Below the pieces are notes generated by a model that worked only from the letters and a program-made list of their open reading frames with translations, made no database searches and was not told where the DNA came from. From assembly GCA_013180625.2 (NCBI GenBank), contig SNVD02002538.1, positions 496,001-560,000 of the forward strand: DNA of 64,000 bases, read 5' to 3'. This document shows, piece by piece, positions 50,276 to 61,019 of this stretch (the stretch's first letter is position 1; every line of letters begins with the position of its first letter). The DNA is from Boswellia sacra. Its lineage: Eukaryota; Streptophyta; Magnoliopsida; Sapindales; Burseraceae. A program made the position numbers and the translations under genes.

Positions 50276-51346
50276 ATGGATCAGGGGAGGAGACAAATCT
50301 CATTATTGGGAAACAGAAATAATAAGATATACATGGACCTCAAGGATATCATAAAGGAGCATGCCCTTCAATTCCTTCCAGCTAAATCACTCTTCCGATT
50401 TGAAGGAGTTTGTCGAGACTGGAAATTCCAAATATCAACTCCTTTTTTTGCCCATAACCAGTCAAATTCTTTCAAAACTATCTCAGGCTTCTTTTCTCAG
50501 TCCCTTTCTTCTGAGCCATCATTTATTTCCCTCGATGAAAAGGCATATGGTGTTCCAGACCCATCTTTGAAGTTTTTACCTGAAGCAGTTGATCTTAGGA
50601 GTTCTTCCAATGGGCTAATTTGCTGCCAGGGTCGCACTGGGGATCATGCTTACTACATTTGCAATCCTGTTACCAAGCAATGGCAAAAGCTTCCGAAACC
50701 AGAGAATGATCATGGCCCTGACCCTGCTGTTGTGCTCATCTTTGAACCATCACTACTGAATTTTTTGGCCGAGTACAAGCTTGTTTGTGCCTTTCCATCT
50801 GAACTTGACGGATATGAATTTGAGATTTATTCCTCTTCTGAAGGATCCTGGAGAACTTCGGGCGAGATTTTCCTTGGCAATTGGAAGATCCGGCCTAGTA
50901 CGGCTGTTTATGCAGATGGAACTGTTTATTGGATGGGAAATTATGGTAAAATTCTTGCTTTTGATCTCTCAATGGAGCGTTCGCAACTGCTCTATGGCAG
51001 TGGGACCTTGGGTGTGACGGATGGAAAGCTTAGCTCATTTACGGTAAACCAAGCAAAATTGACTGTGAAAGTGCTGACCAATGCATACACAAATACAATG
51101 CAAATGAAGAGTGATGTCAAGGCATGGGCAACACGCTGTATCAATTTAGACATTTCCACTCTTGGCGGGGCTATTTATGATAATGATGCTGTGCGGTTTG
51201 CTCATGATGGCATTGTTGTTCTTCAGGCTGGGAGTGTACTCTATTCATACAACATGAAGACACAGGATACTAAACAACTGGGTACCCAATATGAAAAGGC
51301 TACGAGAATCTTCTCTAACGTGAATAGCCTTGTTGATATCAGTTAG
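50276..51346 (+). CDS. F-box protein, At5g49610-like (copy 1)
   Basis: A single coding exon of 356 residues. The F-box is near residues 22-55, with LKDIIKEHALQFLPAKSLFRFEGVCRDW, and the LPAKSL and RF..VCRDW positions match the family. A C-terminal F-box-associated region follows, with the signature SNGLICCQ near residue 110 and YYICNPVTKQWQKLP. F-box proteins of this type join SKP1 and CUL1 in an SCF ubiquitin ligase and choose the target through the C-terminal region. The target is not known. The copy at 58289 is clearly paralogous, sharing EHAL.FLPAKSL, SGPF/STPF, PSFIS and YYICNPVTK. The ATG at 50276 lies directly after the probable leader-intron acceptor. Confidence 0.9.
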   Translation: MDQGRRQISLLGNRNNKIYMDLKDIIKEHALQFLPAKSLFRFEGVCRDWKFQISTPFFAHNQSNSFKTISGFFSQSLSSEPSFISLDEKAYGVPDPSLKFLPEAVDLRSSSNGLICCQGRTGDHAYYICNPVTKQWQKLPKPENDHGPDPAVVLIFEPSLLNFLAEYKLVCAFPSELDGYEFEIYSSSEGSWRTSGEIFLGNWKIRPSTAVYADGTVYWMGNYGKILAFDLSMERSQLLYGSGTLGVTDGKLSSFTVNQAKLTVKVLTNAYTNTMQMKSDVKAWATRCINLDISTLGGAIYDNDAVRFAHDGIVVLQAGSVLYSYNMKTQDTKQLGTQYEKATRIFSNVNSLVDIS

Positions 51347-51935
51347 CCTCTCTTCTCTTGCTGTATTGTCCTGCCATTGAAACTTAACAGGGCCTCTGCA
51401 ATTAGGCGGGCATGTTTTGGAACTTAATAGCAAGCAAAGTTTTCTGGTTAGATTGATTTTGAAGTTTTTATGTTTTTATGATACGCTGATTACATTCTCT
51501 TACTTTTTGACGATAACGTGTAAAGATATTATATGATTTTGCTGAAATTGCATGGATACATATACGTGATTATGTTTTGAATTAATCTTGATTGTTTTTA
51601 TGTATGTGTTTTTTGATGTTAACACTTGTAGAACAGTTTTGCAATGTTTTAGTGAAATAGACGGTAAAAATTATTGAATTTGGGACAAAAGCCAATCTGA
51701 ATTGTTTTTACGAAGTTTCTATACAAATATTTCTTGCCATATATTTACCAAACGATAACTATCATTTAATTGTTTGTTTGTCTCCAGACAAGGAGAAACA
51801 AATGATATGCGGAGATTGGTAGTGTCTGTTCGATCACTTGAGTTTAAAAAGAAGCTACTTTATAGCTCTGTAGTTTTTTCTCCTAGGTATAGTTTAGTGC
51901 ATGTCTTAGAATATGTCGTCCAAACATTGTTTGGG
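51347..51935. other. 3' region of the first F-box gene
   Basis: Probable 3' untranslated sequence, then AT-rich DNA without a recognised gene. Confidence 0.5.
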
Positions 51936-52095
51936 AATTTAGTTATAGTATTCCTGTAAAAGGATGTAATCAAGTTTAGTTATTTGTTGGAATTTCCACC
52001 TACTGAATTATAACAAAACAAGGTAGATCACTAAGTTGATAAATAACTAAATTAATGATTGAAACAAATAAAATAGAACCCGAAGTTTCAAAGAA

Positions 52096-52285
52096 TAACA
52101 AACTCACCACAAGTTTCAGGGATAACAAACTCACCACCAAAGGGTTCAAACGATAACAAACTCCCCACCAAAGAGTTTAGTAAAAGATATAGGACTTAAC
52201 AAACTCATCACTCTGAAAGATAACAAACTCCCCACCAAAGAGTTTAGTAAAAGATATAGGACTTAACAAACTCACCACTTGAAAT
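52096..52285. repeat. tandem array of aacaaactc units
   Basis: The motif aacaaactc(a/c)(c/t)cac occurs about six times between 52096 and 52280. A longer unit of 67 bases is repeated head to tail at 52152-52218 and 52219-52285 with very few differences. Such arrays occur in the U3 part of some plant copia LTRs, which would fit the TGTTGG start just upstream, but this is inference. Confidence 0.65.
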
Positions 52286-52519
52286 CCATCGAGAGATACA
52301 GAGTTAAAAGCAAATCAGTAAGAACGCTGAAATTTCGTTAATTCAAATTCAACAACTTCACTTTTGAGTGCAAAACTTAAAGACTTAATCAGCCTACTTG
52401 GAACAATCCTCCAAGCATAGGTAAAAGACACTATATTAAATGCATTCTTTGGTTCCAATAAAAATTACAACTCAATTAATGCTTAGGCTATTAACTTAAT
52501 GAAGAAAGCTCATATATAA

Positions 52520-52733
52520 GCTTAATGCTACTCTTACAAACTAGTTATACAAACTCACACATACAAACTGACGTGGTATAATGTGATTTGATAAATAAAT
52601 GCAGTGATTTGATAAATATATATTAATAATAAATGTCATTAATTAACATGGGTAATATGACGATCATATAGGAATGCCACATCAGTTTGTATGTATGAGT
52701 TTGTATAAATAGTTTGTATGAGTAGTATTACTC
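52520..52733. mobile_element. MITE copy B, Mutator-type (214 bp)
   Basis: Same family and same length as the element at 14921. The ends are gcttaatgctactc and gagtagtattactc, with subterminal tacaaactgacgtg and its inverse. A perfect 9-base target-site duplication, catatataa, sits at 52511-52519 and 52734-52742. It is nested inside the 51936-53113 block, so it inserted after that block formed, or travelled with it. Confidence 0.9.
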
Positions 52734-53113
52734 CATATATAATCCCAAGAGTTGATGGAAATGCAAATAACCAAGCTAAATAACTCTAATTCATGAGTAG
52801 CTTCAATGCCGCATTAATTAAGGACTGTTGTGAAAAAATGATCATAACTTTCTGTAGAAACACCAATTGACACACCCTAAAATGTATTAGAAAGCTGACT
52901 TAAGCTCTTTTCAATGATTTATTCCTTGCAAATTAATTCGCTACACACTAGAGTAGTTTTATTCTGAAACAACGTCTATTTTGGTTCTTGTGCAATCTTA
53001 ATTATAGTAACAATTTGCACCTCCCCTTTAAATTCATCATTAAGCCCTTGTATTGTAAGACTCCCGTGTCAAATTTAGTTATAGTATTCTTGTGAAAGGA
53101 TGTAATCAAGTTT

Positions 53114-53746
53114 GATGGAGAAAAAAATGGAGGCAGTCATATCACTTGTCATATGAATTCAGTAATTTGTCCCACTAGTTTAATATTAGCATGATATTAT
53201 ATATTAAATCACATCGTTTAAATATAAAATTTAAGATAAAAACTTATAATTCATATTATTATTCTTTAAATAATCTATTAATACGTGTAAAACATATCAT
53301 TTTAGTTACATAAGTGTTGCAATGATATATAACCGTTTTCAAATTGTAAGTCCTTTTAATAAGATTATTATTCTTTAAGACTTAAAGATACTTGAAAAGA
53401 GTCGATAAATCTTTTTATTGTCCAATTAGTTTTTTAAAAGATAAAATTTTATAAGAGATGGGATATTTTTAACTTAAAACTATATTTGAATTTATAGTCA
53501 TTTAATCTCCCTAATTTAATGATTGATATTAAAAATAAAAAATTTATATAGGATCTCATTAATTACAAATTTATAAAAAAATGCATTTCCAATAATTGTT
53601 TTTTATTATTAAATATGAAAGATAAGTAATAGCATTTTGCAATACATTGTCCACTTTTTTTAATTTATTAAAAAATAATTTAAATATGAGATCATCGATA
53701 TATGTTATATTAATAAAAAATATAAAATTGCTTTACAAAAAAAGCA
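53114..53746. other. AT-rich spacer
   Basis: No gene or repeat ends recognised. The sequence is strongly AT-rich. Confidence 0.5.
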
Positions 53747-55657
53747 GGAAACTAACTTGGCCCCCGAACTAAGGGCAAATACAAATTAGGACTCCAGATT
53801 TGAGAACTAGCTTTTTTACCCCTTGAGGTTTGTCCTCAAAAGAAAAGCCATTGACGTGAGGGTAAAATGGTAATCTTAATTCAATCATAATTCCAACTTA
53901 AAAAATTGCTCTTAACGCTAGAATTCATGAATGGTAATCTTAAATTTTTTTTTTTTAATTTCATAGCAAAAAATAAAAAAATAAAATAAATTTTGTATAT
54001 ATTAAAAATTTTTTAATTGTAAAATTTACTTACATATTAAATAAAATTAAAACATTACTTTGTATAATTAAATATAATAATCTAATTTTTATAATAATCA
54101 AAAACAAGATTTTAATAAATAATTTAATATGATATTATTAATTTTATAGATATTAAATTTTTATAATCATTTTTTTAATAATTTAAATATGATTGGAGTG
54201 AAATTAACATTATGTTTTTTATGAATTCAAATCCTGTTTTCTGTATTACACATTTTTCAATGCAATTTAAATTCAATCACATTTATATATTTTTTTCAAA
54301 ATTTAAAATAATTCAAAATCAATTATATATTTTTAAATTTAATTAAAAATAAAAATTATTTATTCATAAACACGCTGAACCTCGTACCAAACTTCCCCTA
54401 AAAATAATCATAATCCTTCTTCACCCTTCAATTTCCCATCGCCATTTCTTTCTTCTCTTCCTCCGCCTCTATCTCCTCCTCTCACTTCCTCGCCTCCTCC
54501 TCTCTTTCCTATCCTATCCACCGCCGCCACCATCCTCTATGCCTCTTCCTCTCCCTCTCTTCTTCCTCTGCTCTGTTGTCCGTTGCCTCACGCCTGCTTT
54601 CACCACTCTTTGATCACAACCCAATCTCTCCAATCTCTCTCACCACCCTCATCATCACCACTCTCCAAACAATCTGAAAGTCTACGGTGTGATGGAGATT
54701 TCATTAGGTTTGAAGGGTTTGAAGATTTGATGGGGTTTGAGATTTGATGGTTCAAAATCCATGAGGCAGCTGCTGTTCTCACGTTTCTGGGTTATTAAAA
54801 TTTACACAACTTTAAAGTAATTTTGTAATAATCTTCATAATTTTAAGTTGGGTTTGTAATTTTGTATGTGGGAGTTGAAACTATGACTCAAAAGTAGAGG
54901 AATCAAACACATAATATGGAAAGTGATGGTCATAAGACAAGAATCTTCTGACTATGATCTGGGTGATAATGGAGTTTTTTGACTTGTAGCTTGGAAACAA
55001 TTACAAGCCTTTTTGGTGATAATTTTTTGTATGTGGGAGTTGAATGATGTGAGCTTTTTGCTATGTACGACGTTGGATTAGTGAAAAGCTGTTTGTTTCC
55101 AAACTAGCTTCTGACGGAGAAAAGTTGGAAAAGGGTCATATCACGGTGCAGCTATTGTATCGTTTTTTATAAATTCAGTGTAAAAATTATAAATTTTCGT
55201 ATAAAAATTATAAATATTAAAAAAATTTTAAATAAATAATTTTTTATATTTATAATTTTTATATAATAATTTATAATTTTTATATTAATTTACAAAAAAT
55301 TAAAAAAATTTTTATATATAATTTTTTTTATATTTATAATTTTTATATAAAAATTTATAATTTTTACACTAAAATTATAAAAATTTAGAAAAGTGGCTGA
55401 AAAGGTGCCTAATCATGTAAAATAATTTATTTTTTTATGTTCTTAATAAGCTTTTTGTTATGTACGTTAGGTATTTTTATTATTAAAAAAAGGATATGTT
55501 AGACTATTTACTCTTTTTGTATGGTTAAATTATGATCAACGTTTTTTTTTATCATTAATTTTAATGTTGGTTCAAACCTTAGGGGGGTAAAAAAGCTATT
55601 TCTCAAACCTGGACTCCTGATGGCTGACCTTAGTTCAGGGGGTAAAATCCGTATCCC
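53747..55657. mobile_element. 1.9-kb TIR element with non-transposase interior
   Basis: About 100 bases at the left (from 53747) pair with the reverse complement of about 100 bases at the right (to 55657). Matching blocks include cccc(c)gaactaagg, aggactcca, tttgagaa.tagctttttt and acccc, and the right copy reads in inverse order. No transposase frame was seen. The interior 54400-54790 is a less AT-rich, pyrimidine-rich block unlike the AT-rich DNA around it, and could be acquired sequence. Flanking bases (aaaaaagca and aaaaataac) give only a weak candidate duplication, so the exact ends are approximate. Confidence 0.6.
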
Positions 55658-55746
55658 AAAAATAACGTGCTAATTCTACGGTCTACGCGGGGAACAGCAG
55701 GAATCTTCACTCTTCATATCTGTTTCATGGACGACTTGACCAACGA

Positions 55747-56540
55747 TAGGTCTAGTAAATTCTATATGATCCGTTAATACGACATGAATTTATTTGATCA
55801 AAACGTATTTTGGATCTAATATTATCGGATTGGATCGTTAATGAAGTAACACAATAAAACCCGTTTGATATCGGACCGTGTTTAGGTTTATACTATAAAA
55901 AACCGTTTAACCCGTTTAACCCGTTAATACTAAGGATAATATAGTAAATTTATTTATGATACATAAAAAAATATAATAAAATATAACAAATACTAATTTA
56001 TAACTATATTTAACCTAGTTAAAATTATTCTAATATAATTTGTTTATATCTTTTTCTTATGCATATATGAGTATGACATTTTGATGAGAAATATAAATAA
56101 AAAACTTATAAAGTGTTCTATTTAATTTTCAGAAATCATTCAATAATTGGACATTATCAATTATTTATCTTAAATACACTTTAGATGGATATTTAAATGA
56201 TGTTGGATACAAAATTTTGTTTATATTTTCGTATTATATTAAATTTGGATATTTCGATAGATTTCAAAATATTTGTTAGATTTTAAATTTATAAACTATT
56301 GGTTGTATTATTTGTTTAGAATTTATACAAATCATGTTATACATATTATTGTCTAACTTAAAAATAAAAAACCGGGTTAAATGGGTTAGATTCGGGTAAC
56401 ACGTTAAGTTAACTGTCAGGTTTGGGTTTATAGATTTAGACTCAATAAGTTAATAGATCAGATTTGAATTAACATAATTTAACACGACATGAATACGAAA
56501 CGATACGAAATCGCTCTAACACGATCCGTTGCCAGGTCTA
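55747..56540. mobile_element. hAT-like non-autonomous element (794 bp)
   Basis: The left end taggtctagtaa and the inverse of the right end, tagacctggcaa, match at most positions. Gatccgt occurs near the left end and gatc(c)gt/acggatc near the right. Flanks accaacga (55739-55746) and accaacgg (56541-56548) form an 8-base target-site duplication with one mismatch, as expected for hAT elements. Subterminal cccgtt(t/a)aaccc-type motifs repeat inside, another hAT habit. There is no coding capacity. Confidence 0.65.
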
Positions 56541-56613
56541 ACCAACGGCTTCAGTCCTGACCATACTACCTTTCCAATTCAAAGGTGCCACGTCTGCCAC
56601 GATGACTTAACAT

Positions 56614-56876
56614 TAGGAGTGTTCAAATTAACCCAGCCCGGCCCGACTTGATCAAGTTAGTCGAGTTGGGCCGGGTTTCATTAATAAATAACCTGAATTC
56701 GGGTTACAAGGGTCGGTTTTTTTGGGTATTCGAGTTATTATCGGGTTTTATATTTGTTGATAAATATAACTAAACCCGAGCAACCCGACCCGATATAACG
56801 AGTTAAAAGTCGGGTTAGTATTTGAAAAAACCGATATCGGATCAAAATAACCCGACCCGACTAGTGAACACCCTTA
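56614..56876. mobile_element. hAT-like MITE (263 bp)
   Basis: The element starts taggagtgttca and ends tgaacaccctta, whose inverse is taagggtgttca. Subterminal cgggtt/aacccg motifs are repeated many times. Flanks cttaacat (56606-56613) and cttatcat (56877-56884) form an 8-base target-site duplication with one mismatch. It lies only 66 bases after the larger hAT-like element and about 100 bases upstream of the second F-box transcription unit, so it may sit in that promoter. Confidence 0.75.
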
Positions 56877-56982
56877 CTTATCATATAAGGTACCCAATAA
56901 CAAGATGCCACATGTATAATGACAGCTTACAATGGAAGTTAGTCACCCAATACCAAGTCGCCACTTGCGAAACAGTTTCTAC

Positions 56983-58288
56983 TTCTATTTAAGCTTGCTG
57001 TATACTTATGTGCGAGTTACAGACTCACACTTTGGCAACCGCGACGACAATCAAAAGCAGCGATTCTATCTCGCTCTCTCGCTCTCCCTCTCTCTCGTGT
57101 CTCTCTGTATCTTTCTTCGTCTGCAACGTTTGCCGTAGTCAAACTTCATCTCCAGAAAACGGTTACTGTTCTCCCACTTTTTCACTCTCTACTTCCTTTT
57201 TTCTTCTCATACAATTTTTTGAATTTCAAAATCTGGGTCTTTTACTTCTCTGTTGTTGAACCCTTAGTGCATTCTTGACTATCTTGACTTATCTTGGTGT
57301 ATGTTTTTGTTCTCTTTGTCCTTCTGGGTTCTCATAGTTTCTTTTGTTAGTTTGAGTTTTTTTTTTTCTTTTTGTGTTTATTGGTTCGTCCGTCTTGCTT
57401 TTATCAATCTAGGTCTTTTTGATACTTGTTTGTTTCATGTGAAAAAAGATACGAGAAAAGGAGAGAAAAAGAGAGAGGGTTATGGTTCATATACTGTAAA
57501 TAAAATTACTTTGCTTTTTTTTTCTTCATGTGACTTGTGTAGCAAGTAATCTTTAATTTGAGGTCTTGAGTTAAAATTCAACATGTTCTCCTTAATTTGT
57601 TTGGTTTCTTGTGTGCCAAGTACCCTGTAGTTGATGCTCAATCGAAGTACTATTCATATTAGTTTCACTGTTGTTTATTCTGCGTTTTTCTCTTTTTCTT
57701 GTGCCCTAAGTAATTTTAAGGATTAAGTTTGATTTTTCGATCATTTGCAAGAACTATTGTGGTTATGATTATTATTTAACTTCTCTACCCAACTAAAATA
57801 TAAAGAAATCAAGTTGTTTTTTTGGGATCAAATCTGAACTGATGCCTTGAACTTCCAAAATGTGGTGGTGGGTTTTTGTGTTCTTTGCAATTTTCTTTCT
57901 TTTCCAGTTTGTAAATTGTTGTCACTCAAGTGGTCATTATCTTTCTTGTGGTGGGGAAATGTGAAAACATTAACAGGGTATTGATTTTTATTAATATATA
58001 TGCCAGTGGTCGTTACTTCTTGTCAAGTTGAATGTGTTTTGATTTCAATTAGGTGCTAAAATGGTGAGGCTTGCTGTTTTTGCTGGTTCAGATTAGTGCT
58101 AAAGTTTTTTAACTTGATGTTATGCTGGCTTTGCATTCTGTAATGGCCGGCGTGATGGATGAGATTTATTGTTATTTTTATTTTTTTATTTTCTACTTAC
58201 GAGTCTGAAATTGCCAATTCCAGATATTAAATGAATTAAGTTTTGTGTTACTTTGACTAATTTGGTAAGTTATTGTTTACAGGTGAAA
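56983..58288 (+). promoter_or_regulatory. promoter and leader region of the second F-box gene
   Basis: The motif tctatttaag at about 56983-56992 is a TATA candidate. It is followed by a pyrimidine-rich leader (tctctcgctctcc around 57068-57095). An acceptor (tgtttacag, ending 58282) seven bases before the ATG implies a leader intron, probably about 1 kb long. The donor was not fixed; 57161 and 57297 are candidates. Confidence 0.45.
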
Positions 58289-59422
58289 ATGGCAAATTCT
58301 GAGAACAAATATACGGAGTTAATCACGGGCGAATTTTTTTCTGATTTGAGAAACTTTCTACCAATGAAAAAAGCGCACTTTGTTGGGCCGAAGAAGAATA
58401 TAACCCTAGAGGATATCATTAAGGAGCATGCTCTTCCCTTCCTCCCGGCAAAATCTCTCTGCAGGTTCAAAGCTGTTTCTAAAGAGTGGAATAAATGGAT
58501 AAGCGGTCCTTTTCTGGCTCACAAGCAAACTACCTACTTCAAAGACATCTCTGGTCTTCTTTGTCAATCTCCTCCCTTAGAACCCTCCTTCATCTCATTC
58601 AATGAAGATGCTTATGGCATTCCCAATTCCTCCCTCAAATTCTTGCCCGATCCTGTCAGAATCAAAACCACATGCAATGGGTTGGTCTGCTGCCAAAGCC
58701 GAATTGATGAGTGTATCTACTACATCTGCAACCCTGTGACTAAGGACTGGCAAGTCCTTCCTGAGCCAAAGTTATGCCATGGACATGAAACAGCAATAGC
58801 ACTTACCTTTGAACCTGATGCACTCAATTTTTCTGAGAATTATGAGCTTGCCTGTGCTGTTCCTGTCACTGCAAATGATGTTTCAGTTGTGTATTTTGAA
58901 ATATTTTCAAAGATGACAAACTCTTGGAGGATTTCGGAAACAATATGTGGTGAACCAGATGCATTTAAACTGAGGTCTGATGGCTTCTATATGAAGAGCA
59001 TGGTTTATTGGCAGACATTAGCTGGCGGAGTTCTCGCGTTTGATTTGAAGAACGAGCAGTACGGGATTCTGCCTCTACTTTCTGGCTGCGGATCAGGTGG
59101 TGCTTTGACACAGATGGATGGGGAATTGTGTTACATTCTTCCTCAAATACTTGACGGAGAATGCATAATGAATGTTTACGGAAATATGGATATGAGCCTG
59201 AAGCATGTAATTGCTCTCAAATCTGAAGTTGTGGGGGAAAAATTTGAGGATTGCCGGGTTTTGACATGTGTTAATAATAACGTTTTAATAATTCTGCTCC
59301 CAGAGAAAGTGATTGCTTATCATGTGAGAGAACAGAAGATGGAAGTGTTGAGCAAGGAGAGGGCCAAAGAATTCGAACATTGCCTGCCTTACGTAAACAC
59401 CCTTGTGGCTGTGACGAAGTAG
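58289..59422 (+). CDS. F-box protein, At5g49610-like (copy 2)
   Basis: A single coding exon of 377 residues. The F-box is near residues 40-73 (LEDIIKEHALPFLPAKSLCRF then VSKEW). The associated C-terminal region carries CNGLVCCQ, YYICNPVTKDWQVLP and further blocks that line up with the copy at 50276. It differs from copy 1 by a longer N-terminus, starting MANSENKYTELITGEFF, and by extra residues near SGCGSGG. A role as the substrate receptor of an SCF ubiquitin ligase is inferred from the family. Both copies share orientation, a single coding exon and a leader-intron acceptor close to the ATG, so they are probably tandem duplicates, separated now by transposon insertions. Confidence 0.9.
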   Translation: MANSENKYTELITGEFFSDLRNFLPMKKAHFVGPKKNITLEDIIKEHALPFLPAKSLCRFKAVSKEWNKWISGPFLAHKQTTYFKDISGLLCQSPPLEPSFISFNEDAYGIPNSSLKFLPDPVRIKTTCNGLVCCQSRIDECIYYICNPVTKDWQVLPEPKLCHGHETAIALTFEPDALNFSENYELACAVPVTANDVSVVYFEIFSKMTNSWRISETICGEPDAFKLRSDGFYMKSMVYWQTLAGGVLAFDLKNEQYGILPLLSGCGSGGALTQMDGELCYILPQILDGECIMNVYGNMDMSLKHVIALKSEVVGEKFEDCRVLTCVNNNVLIILLPEKVIAYHVREQKMEVLSKERAKEFEHCLPYVNTLVAVTK

Positions 59423-60480
59423 CTGTCTTACAAGAGCCAGAGTTCCTTGTGCTGTACCACTCACCGAAATTGGATGGAGTTATTTGTTTGGAGTTCAAAC
59501 TTGAAGCTCAGAGTTGGTTTCTGGAAGTTTTAGATTTGGTATTCTTTCTATTTTGTTTAGGCTTAGTGATGATACGATGTTCTTAAATGATCTTTGAAAT
59601 TGAGAACATGTAGTTTTGATATGTTCAAGTTCTTATGCTTGTGGACTATGACTGGGATGCTATAACTGTTTTCTTCCTCGGTATTGCTAGTAGTGCAGGC
59701 TACTAGTTCTGAAGTTTGGATATTTTAGTTCTGTATCAAAGCTGAGAACTGCTTGAAACTAAAATCTCGATAGTCTTCCTGAGCCGTAATGGAATGGCTG
59801 CAAATGTATATTCCTTTACATGATCTATGGTGTTAGTACTGTTGAATTACTGTGTGTTCTGGACAGAATGAAGATAAAATAATTATGTTGTACATTTCAT
59901 TTTAGGAATTAATTTGAATATTTGTGAAGTAATATACCAAATTATATTTGTTGCTTGAAGTGGACCAACTTTCTAAATGGTTGGGAGTTTAAGCCTCAGG
60001 AATCTCTATATATTAAACGAACTCAAATGAGCATCCCGGATCACCACACATCCAATTTGTACTTTCTTTTACATCAAGGATGCTGTATTGATAACCGAAA
60101 GCTGTTTCTGATTCCATGGAGCAACAGAATTTTGACCTTTGATTGTTACTAGAAATTTGTAACCTTCCATGCGGTCTTAAAATAGTGAAGTTTTGTTGAC
60201 AAATGCAATGTAGCATCATATGAAGTTAATCTTCTAGTTTAAATATACTTGTTTAGTAAATAGTGGATAACTAACTAGTTTCTGTGACTATGAGGCTGTG
60301 TTTGTTACAAGCGTAAAGGAAAGCACAGATGTCGGAGAGACGTCTATATTTGAAGAAATATCTGTTACTGTTAGGCCATCTCAGAAGGAAATTATAGGTT
60401 GTGATAGCTCAAAGCAATATTCCCAGCCAGGAAATAGTAAAACAATAACCAACTCAAACTAAACTAGGTTGGCAAAGACG
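59423..60480. other. spacer after the second F-box gene
   Basis: It contains the probable 3' untranslated region, to about 59900. The rest has no recognised gene. The segment from about 60480 is pyrimidine-rich and probably starts the PERK leader. Confidence 0.5.
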
Positions 60481-60593
60481 CAAGGTTGACAAAAAGGAGA
60501 GAAGCCCTCCTTTGTCGCGGGCCTCAGGGGATTGACAAAGATAAGCCTTTCTCTCTCTTCCCTTTTGAGAACCCTTCTACCTTCTTCATTCAG

Positions 60594-60931
60594 GTACCTC
60601 TATTCTCTGATCTAGAAACTCTCTAGCTAGCCATTAATATGCTTAAACAAATATCATTGTTGAATATCAATTGTTAACAACACTAACTAGTAGGTAGCAC
60701 ACGTTAAAACTAATCAAAATCTCCTGCACCTACAAAGAAATCTAGTGTTTAATGGTACAAACTTAAAATTGCCTTCTGTTTTGTTTATGGTGTTGGAGGA
60801 AGATTATTAATTATCAATTATCTAGTGGTAATTAGTTTATTTAGTTTACATTATATTATGTTGCATTTTAGTTTGTTTATCAAGTTCCTGCAATAATTCT
60901 TTCCTTGAATCTTGTCATTAATTTTCTTCAG
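60594..60931 (+). other. likely 5' untranslated intron of the PERK gene
   Basis: A donor (attcag followed by gtacct, at 60594) and an acceptor (ttttcttcag, then ggtcc, ending 60931) fit a 338-base intron in the leader, 88 bases before the ATG at 61020. Based on splice motifs only. Confidence 0.45.
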
Positions 60932-61019
60932 GGTCCTCAAAATCCTGAGAAGGGGCAGTTCCGGGAGGGGTAGACTTTCCTGGGCGGAAGACTGAGGCTG
61001 TTTAGCTGATACATATACA

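Larger units (their letters stand above)
51936..53113. repeat. 1.1-kb block flanked by a 42-bp direct repeat
   Basis: The same 42 bases, starting aatttagttatagtattc, occur at 51936-51977 and 53072-53113 with only two differences. Just inside the left copy, TGTTGGAATTTCC at 51985 has the look of a copia-type LTR start. The enclosed DNA holds the aacaaactc repeat array and a MITE. A solo LTR or a block duplicated during repair are both possible. The 42-base flank is too long for a normal retrotransposon target-site duplication. Confidence 0.5.
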
